Source: Chrysomallon squamiferum | Lineage: Eukaryota > Mollusca > Gastropoda > Neomphalida > Peltospiridae | Assembly: GCA_012295275.1 (NCBI GenBank) | Contig: CM022665.1 | Coordinates: 34,973,522 to 35,037,521, forward strand | Direction: 5' to 3' | DNA: 64,000 nt | Part shown: in pieces, positions 38,891 through 48,700 of the stretch | Position numbering within the stretch: the first letter of the stretch is position 1 | Layout: the number at the start of each line of letters is the position of its first letter | The notes under the pieces: model-generated | What the model was told of the DNA's origin: nothing | What the model saw: the letters and a program-made list of their open reading frames with translations, nothing else | Databases searched by the model: none | Made by a program: the position numbers and the translations under genes

Positions 38891-40750
38891 ACACACATTT
38901 AACATTAAATTTGTTAATATAGCTAAGAAAAGACTACATTTAAAATATATTTTTTCACCATAATATATTGAATAAACATACATTTTACTTGCTATTTTTT
39001 TTTTTTTTTTTTTATTTATTTATTTATTTATTTATTTATTTTCTGTTTCAGTCTGAAAAGACAAGAGAGGTACTGAGTATTATTAGTGCTATTGGTTGTG
39101 CCATTTCTATATTCTGTCTTGTCCTCACCGTTGGAATATATATTGTTCTGTGGAGGTAAATGTTTTGATTAACAAAATGTAGATTATTATCATTTTTAAT
39201 TTTTTTTTATGAGAGTATTATATATCAAATCAGTGTTATTGCACATATTATTATTATCATCATCATTACCATCATCATCATTATCATCACTATTATATTA
39301 GAATGTAACATATTTTCTACAAAATAACAAAAATTATGGACTTACTATTTTTTAAATAATAATGATTTTTTAAAATCAAATTTCATTCACGTTTTATTGT
39401 AAATCAGAAAGAAAATCAATATGAGAGAGAATTAATAAAAAATTAAAAATTAAAAAATGGAATCATTATAAAAGAAAGTCTAAAAGACAAAAAGAAAGAA
39501 AATTAAAACTTCATTCACATTTAAAATTTAGAAATGAATGTAAAATTATTTCATTATAAATGACATTTATTGCTTTATCTTTCAACGTCTATATTATTTA
39601 TTATAATTAATGCCTAGTTAAGTCTTTGTATGGAGAAAAAAATAATAATTTGAAGACAAATAATTTAAAAATTTGTTGCAGTAGTTATTCATTACATAAA
39701 ATGCTATAATACTGATAAGATATATTTCATTTCAGATATGTGAAGACTGAAAAACCAGACAGAGTAATTATCCTGATGAATCTCTGCGTGGTACTCATAA
39801 TAGCTTATCTTTTGTTTTTACTTGGTATCAACAGAACAGAATATGTTGTAAGTAAAGTTGATTTATTGCAGATAAATAGCTTCAGGCCACTTCAAGACAT
39901 TAGAAATTCAAATCTCTTACATTTGATATTCCTATTAATAAATTAATTGTAAAACTGTAATCAGCATAATTTATTTTTCATTAAAAGGCACAGATAAAAA
40001 TTTTAACACAGTAAATTACCAATCAAAACATTTCTAAAAACAAAAGAAATTCTAATTTCAGAGAATCTAAAAGGGAAAACAGTTTAATGAAACTTTGTAT
40101 TTTACTCATCTTTTTCTTCTAATATTTGAATATGATGCTCTAAATATTGTATTAAAAGACAGAAATAAATGACACAATGTATTTTTTTATCTTATCTGGT
40201 TTGTTGTACTGGGCAGTAGTCTACACAGGTTTTATTAAAGGCTTTATATGTTTCCGTCTCTGATAAGGCATATATACAATTATAAAATTGACAGCAGCAG
40301 GTTTCCTCTCTTGTCTATCAGTATACATAGGTGATACTTAGTAAATCACTAACTGAAGTATGGGCTGTGTTACTAAACAACTATTAAGTAACTAATTTAT
40401 TAGTTCATTAATTCCTCCCTGTTTTTATTTCACAGAATGTTTGCACAGTTATTTCTGTTCTACTTCATTATTTTTACCTGGTTGTGTTCTTCCTAATGTT
40501 GGCTGAGGGTATAGAATTATTTGTGTGTGTTATTTACGTGTTCAATCTGAAATCGAGGCTTAGATGGCTAATGGTGATGTCTTGGGGTGAGTAACTATAA
40601 CTAGTAATGAAATTATCAAATAATCTCATTGGTTTTAAACATAACTGATACAAGCATTAACAGGAGCTTTGAATATTGTATTTATCTTTCTAATACCAGT
40701 TATATTATTCTGTTAATATGGTTATTAATACTATTATTATTATTATATAT

Positions 40751-40800
<50 letters not shown>

Positions 40801-42713
40801 TGACAATGGAAAAAGGGTTGTTATATTTGACATATTTGTTCAATTTTAAAACTGACTTAAACATAATGTATTATTTATTAGAAAACCCAATTCAAAACTT
40901 TAACACAGTATTAAAACTGTAATCAAGATATCATAGATAAATTAGATAATAATTTATTTAATGTTTTGTATTTTAGGTTTTCCAGCTGTGATTGTGGGAA
41001 TATCTATTGGTATCACAAAACTCAAAGGATATGGAAATGATGATTTGTAATTTATAATATTAATAATGTTTAATTCATATTGTTTCCTCTGAGCATATCC
41101 AATCAAATAATAAAGAAATCAATATTAAATATATGAACAATACTGAAACACTTTTTACACAACATTTATAACACATTTTTAGTTTCTTTTTTAAATTTCT
41201 TTTTCTTATTAATATTATTAATTTACAAATAATAATATAATTAAATTTCTTATTATTACCCACTGAAAGGAATGTTTCTTTCTTTTTAATATTTGTGATA
41301 ATATTCTTTATTTGATACATATATCAGAATCATTTTGTAAATAAGATTTACTAACTACACTTTTTTTTTTTTTTTTTTTTTTTGTGATGTTAAAATAATA
41401 TTATTAATGTTCAGTACTAAATCTTTGGTATTTTTATTAATATATCATAGACATACCGTATATACTTGTGTATAAGTCAAATTTTTGGGAGACTATATTA
41501 AGGTAATATTTGGGGGGTCGACTTATACATAGGTAATGCTTTTGTAGCTGTTGCTGAAGAGTCGCCATTTTGACTGTTTTTTGTTACGGGATGCATCTAA
41601 AATAATCGCGGTCTTTCAGCTTTTCAAAAATATAATTTTATCATATAAAAAATTTTGAAAAATTAAATGACAAAACCAAATATGAATGTAAAACATGATA
41701 TTCTTCCGTTTAATGACATAAAAATACATTTTAAAGCGAGAAAACCGTCAGTACGGCATTATGCCTTACGGCGTCTTGCAATGATCTAGGAATGCAGACT
41801 TCTCTGCAAAATTGCACTAAATATCGGTCCTAATTTCATAAACAAAACTCACTTGTGTAATTGTAAAGAATTTGGTGAAATAATATTGCAATCGTGAAAT
41901 CATAGAACGGCTAAATATAATGGTAAGTTAGGTCTCCATGTTAGACCTATTACATTAAAGAGATACTATTTATGATACATTTAGGCTATAGCTCATGTAA
42001 TACATGCATTTACGTTATTATGGTATGTTCGTGCAAGTTACAGCTCGTGCAAGTTATGTTACAGTAGGCATACAATGTAGGCCTTCATGGCACTGTCACA
42101 CTGGTCTAAAAATAGTGACGGTGCCTGGAATCTACAGTCGACTTATACACAAGTAATACCTAAAATGACGCAATTTTTGGTCTTAAAATACACATCGACT
42201 TATACATAAGGTCGCCTTGTACACAAGTATATACGGTAATTTTTATCACTGTAACATTATTGTAAAATTTAAGTTATTTATATAACATTTCAGTTGCTGG
42301 TTGTCACTAGATGAGGGGCTTCTGTGGGCATTTGTTGGTCCTGCTTTGTCAATCATAGTGGTGAGTTTATCAGTATTTAATAAATTATTTTATTGGGTTT
42401 TTTTTAATGTTTAAATCCATTTTTATTTGAATATATGTTTTGTCTGTGGTATGTATTTGTATGATTAAAGATTTATGTGTGTCATCAAACATTTATTAAA
42501 CATCATCGATCTGGTGTAGCAAAAATTAATAATTTATTTGGTCAAATAATTTATAGTATAAATTACATTCAGTGTTTTGAAGAAAACTGACTCATAGATT
42601 CATCATTAAATTATTTGGACTGCTCCATCTGAATAATATATTAAAATTAAATCTGATTATGTATATGTTACTGATTATTAAACTTTGCCAAATAGAAGAA
42701 AAAAAATATATAT

Positions 42714-42757
<44 letters not shown>

Positions 42758-45700
42758 TAATAACAATAAATGTATTCCTTTATTTAGGTTAAGTTAAGAA
42801 TTTCAATAATTAGTTTTTTTTTCTTTCAGTAGCAAAAATACATTTATATTTATTTGGTTTAATTTGTTTGTTTTTTTTTTTTTTTTCATTACATTAGAAG
42901 CATGATCTTTTCCAGCCAATAATATACATAAGAAAAATGATAAATAACAATAAAAATATGTGTTCACATGCAGCAACATTTTTATTAAAAAGCTGTTTAT
43001 TTTATTTTTTTATTTCAGATCAATTTTATTATTGTTATTATTGTGTTGAAAACAATGTTTAGCACAACAGCCATGATGACTAAAGATGCCAAAGAAAAAG
43101 GAAAGTAAGTGTGTCTATTTATAAAACATTCAAAACACTCACATACATTTGCAAACATATTCTTACACAAACAAAATATCAATAACTGAAATTAAATATT
43201 CATTTGGGTATTAGATATTTTAAAAATTGTAAACTTTTGTTTGGTTATAATCAGTTTTATCTTATAACCATTGCAAACATAAAATATATATTATAATACA
43301 AGAGTTAAAATAATAAATTATACATGTGCCAGTAACACAACTTTTTATAAATAATTAAAGATCTGGATATTAATGACTAAAAGCTTTAAAATACCACAAC
43401 TAAATCAAACTATTTGCAAAAGTTGCATTTTTTTTTTTTGTCCCCATTTGTTTGATGGTGAATATATATAATGCATGATGAACCCTTTAATTTTTTTTTT
43501 TTTTTTTAATTAATGTATCGGTATTCTATTACAGTACCTTTATATCTATTCAATGACTACATAGTATTGAAGTTCACTGAATGTAAGGTATGCCAAAAAC
43601 ATGAACATTCACTGATCCAGTTTTCTTTTCTTTTATTCATTTCATTTTCAGGGCTGGATTAAAAGGATTATGTGTTCTTCTTCCTGTAATGGGTCTCACA
43701 TGGGTGTTTGGAGTTTTCTCTGTTAATGAAGATCTTGAAATCTTTCAGTATCTGTTTGCTGTTTTCAACTCACTTCAAGTTTGTGTTACAGAATGATTAT
43801 GTTTATTGTTGTTGTTGTTGTTGTTGTTATTGCTACTGTTAGTATTAATATTATTGTTGTTGTTATTGTTGCTGTTGTTATAATGTATAATCGTTAATGC
43901 ATTGTAGTTATTCTTCAGTGATAATGACTGTAAATAAATATATTATTATGGGAAAGGCTTATTAAATATCCATTAAGCAGTTTATCCATTATCCAATCTA
44001 AATCCATATATTTTTATTTCAATGCAAAAATAAAACCACAAGATATTTATAATTTTTTAAACTTGATAATAGTTTTTCAAAATATATAATATTCAGTAAT
44101 ATCATTGGTTATGCATAGAAAAAAATACTTAAATACAATTTAATTATTTTCAAATAATGATTTAAAAAAAAAACAATTAGTCATCCATTCTTTATTAATA
44201 ATAAAATATGAAAATAAAATAAGAAACAATACAACTTTAAATCACTGATATCATGATGTTTTATTATTTTCAGGGTCTTTTCATTTTTATATTTCACTGT
44301 CTTCTGTCAAGACAAGTGAGTCGTTTATATTTTTGTTTTTATTTTCTTTATAGCCATCATTATTGGTATGGAACCTGAAATCTAACTATTTAATATTTAT
44401 ATATTTCTTAACACTACATCATTATTAGAAGAAACACTACATATATGATGACAAGGTTCACAGTCATAAAGGTTTATTGAAAAATGCGTGGTAAATCGGA
44501 ATTATTATGTTTTAAACCAACATTTGTTACATAATTCATATGACAGTATTTATTTTTTTATTGTCTTTGTTGTTTATCTTTTTATAATTATTTGTTGTTT
44601 TTTATTTAAATATTTTCATAATTACAAATGGCTAACAAATAAAGATATTTTCTGGTCTGTAAAAAATATGCTTAGCTTTATCAAATATTTTCCCCATTTC
44701 TTGAATTTTTGTCTAAAAACAAAACACAAATATTTCCTTCCAGGTTAAAGATGGAATGAAAAATCGCAAACGTCGCTACCTTGCATCTTCTGTTGAAACC
44801 AAGTCAACATATTCTCAACAAAATATATTAAATGTAATTTATTTATTTTTTAATTGTGACTATAAATGTATGTTGTACACATTTTTATTTATTGCACAGA
44901 ATTATTTATTTTAAGAGTTATGGTCTATGGAAATCATGTAAATAGCATCATATGTTTTTGAAGTTTAAGCATTAAACAAAACATTTTAATAAGGAGATAA
45001 ACCTATTATAATTTAATTTTTGAGTTAGCTTAACAAATATTTAAGACCATTTCTTTATTTCTTTTATTTTTTTTATTATTGTTATTATCATTTTATTATT
45101 ATTACTATTATTATTAGTAGTAGTAGTAGTAGTAGTTGTTGTTGTTGTTGTTGTTTTCTTTTTAGATCCCATCCCAACACCCTATGTTTATTTTTTACAT
45201 TGTTTATTTTTTTTTTAAATTACTTTATATTTCAGAGAAAGACAAGTGATGATACTTCAGCTGATTCAGACCTGGACAAAAAAGGTAATGCAGTTTAAAT
45301 GGTAAAAAATTTCACATTGCAACAAATAAACAAACTAATATTTCCTGCATGCTCACCAGAGGCAGTATACTTAATTACATATAAATTATATAAATTAAAG
45401 CACTTCAAATGTGAGATTTATACAACTTATTTTTTGTTTTATATGTAAGAGAGATTCATAGAATTTTAATAATTACTTGAAATGGAAAGCTTGGGACAGG
45501 AAGTGTTCCAAATTTCTGGATATAGGTTAAATCTATACTTAAAATATAAAATTAAAAAAAGGAAAAATAAAGGATGAAACTGTATTTAACAGATACAGAT
45601 TAATACACTTCTGGAGCAAGGTTAACTTGATCTTTATTAATTCACTTAAATTTCTTAAAATACAGTGTAGAATATTCTTTTCATTAGTAAGTTGCATTTC

Positions 45701-48700
45701 TGCTAGTCTTTTTGATATGATAATAAATGAAAATGAAAGTAAACAAAGCAAAACTAATTAAAAAAAATAGCCAGTTTTCTGACTTTTTACAGTTTCAATA
45801 AGCCAGATAAATGGTTCAGTACCTGTATCTTTTAATTATTATAAGTCATAATTATTATTGTTATTATTAAGTTTATTATTATTGTTGTTATTATCATCAT
45901 TACTATTAACAAGCTTAAAAGGTGTACATGGACCTCTGGCCCATATAATTAAGGGCTTAGAATAATAAAAAATGAATTTTAATAAGTAAACAATTTTTTG
46001 GAGTAAACAGTAAAAGCTATAAAAAATAACTATCACAGTCAATTTGAAATCAATATAGGGCAGCAGGATATACAGCATTCTTGGTTTTTCCATCTGCTTT
46101 TATTTATATAGAAATATTGCAGGGTTTTTTTTTTTTTTTCAGTGTTTACTGTTAACAATATTATGTAAAACAATATTACCCTTTTCAGTCTCTCCATTTC
46201 TGGAAGCAGACAGACAAGTTCAGCAAATTGCTGACAAACTTTCCAAAGTGGAAAAAGAAAATTTTCTTGACAAAGAAGATTGCACTAAAATTAAAACTGC
46301 TGACACTGTGGACAAAGTCAACGTCCTAGCTGAGACACAAGAAATAAAAGAAGTAAACAAAGCAGAGAACCTAGAAATGAGACTGATCCAAGAACAACAG
46401 CAGCAGGAACAGAATGTAAACTACTACAAAGATATAGATGATTTCAGATTACAGTCTTATAGAATTCCAGAACAGAGAATTGTCCATAAATCTTTACAGC
46501 AAGAATCCAGCATTGAAGAAAACATACTGCAAACACCACCAGGACCTAAACCATACAGACAGGTGAAAATAATAATGAGATTATACAGATATTTATAAAT
46601 TTTTTATAGATAATTTAGTCATCAAAAAAGTGTTTACATCCCTTAAGTATGTCTGTCTTGGGCACAAATTCATGAATGTTGACACTGTTAAAAGTCTCGG
46701 TTGTATGTCCAGATAGTACTTGTTTTAATTAGTCTATTAGTTGGAGAGAAGAGAGAATGTGTTGGTCTTTATTTCCCTCATTTAGCTCTGTATCTAGATG
46801 TGATTCAAGTACATACCAGTTATGAGATAAATGATTTAACTATACAATGATATCCAAGTCTGGTGATGTATATGCAGGTTTGTATCTTTATTTTATAGAG
46901 AAGTCAGTAATCAGAAAAGATCTGGAAAGAAATGTAAAAAAACTGTGAAATAACACATATGATAGAGTTCAATTACCCATCTTTATAAAAGACAAAAATA
47001 TGATCTTCATTTCCAGACATATGTCATCATCAACCAATATATTTTTATTATTTTCAGATATTTTTCATTATCAATCAACTAAAATTATTTATCAAAACTA
47101 TGAAATGTATCTTCAGTAAGCCAAAAGAAGATCTTACAGTTTAGGTCTCCAATTAGTTATTTTTTTTTTTTTTTAATTATTATTAAAAATCTGCTTTGAC
47201 ATTATTTCATGTTTAAATACTTAACAGCTTTGTCGTTAATGAGCAAGAAAAAAAAATCCAATAAAACAACAGCACACAAAAAATTACTTAGTTTTATTCA
47301 CAGAATTAATAGAGCTATGACTTGAGTTTTCTTGTTTGTGTAGTCAATGGATGGAAAAGAACCAGTCCAAAAACCTAAAAAAACCAGTGTGCGTGTACTG
47401 CCTTTTCCAAACAAATCATTAAATCTGGCCATGGGTTGTAATATGCTTCCTCCTACTAACCTTCAAGAAGATCGGGAGGTAAGAATCTAAGTAAATATAT
47501 CTTGCATAGCAGAGCTTATCACTTAAACAGAGGCGTAATCATTATAACCAAAGCAATAGTTATGTAGCATAAGAGAGACATAATCAAAGGTGACCAATGG
47601 GCTATAACTAAATATTTTAATTTGCAACTTAATGACATGTAATTATTGTGTATATTCATAAATAAATGTAAATAAATGTTTATTACAATAATTTTAAAAT
47701 TTTTAACTAAATATTTTAATTTGTAAATTAATTATATCTAATCATTGTGTTTATTCATAAAATTCAGTAGACAAATATTTAGTCATAATTAGTCTAAGAA
47801 TTTATAAAGTGACTAAGTATTTTTACTTGTAAATAAATTAGATATAGTGTTTATTGAACAAAATAAAATACTTGCATGTATACCAAAAAAGGAATTTGTT
47901 GTATTTAGACAAAGAGTTTATATGCATTTATATGTATTTTAATTTGTTAATAAATTATATTCAATAATATAAAAAAAAAAAACACCCCAAAATCCCCAGC
48001 CACATTAATGTTTATCAAATACAGTTATGCTGTAATTACCCAGCTATTATAACTTATAAATAAATTATATATGGTACATACATTCATAATGATAAACTCC
48101 AACGGACAAATGAATGAGATATTGTTGTCACAAATAAAACTAATTGTTATTATCTTTTGATTAAAAACTATTCAGCAACATATTGTAGTGATAAATATTA
48201 TTTATTTATTTATTTATTTATTCAGATTAGCATACATAAGAGCAGAAAACAACATAATGAAATTAACACTTTTTCATTTATTTGTATATATATATATTTT
48301 TTTTTTGTGTATTTATTTATTTGCGTTTTTATTTATTTATTTATTTATTTATTTGTTTATTTGTTTATTTATTTATTTATTCAGTTTAGGATGTATGAGA
48401 GCAGAAAAAGACGTGATGAAATTTACAATGCTCTGAAACAAAGTCAAAGAGAGGATCATCCCTACACTGATTTACAAGTAAAAATAGACCTTGTTTCTTT
48501 AAATTGTAAATATAAGTAAAACTAGCATAACAAAATAATGTACAACCAGTGTATTTAACTGTGTGTGTGCACATGTACCTTTTTATATCTATGTTGTCAA
48601 AACATATCTTAATATATTACAGACAAGATATGTTCCTGGTTGTGGTCCCAGAAGACATGGTAACTCTGATTCAAGCCTGCATGAACAAAAGTACAAAGGG

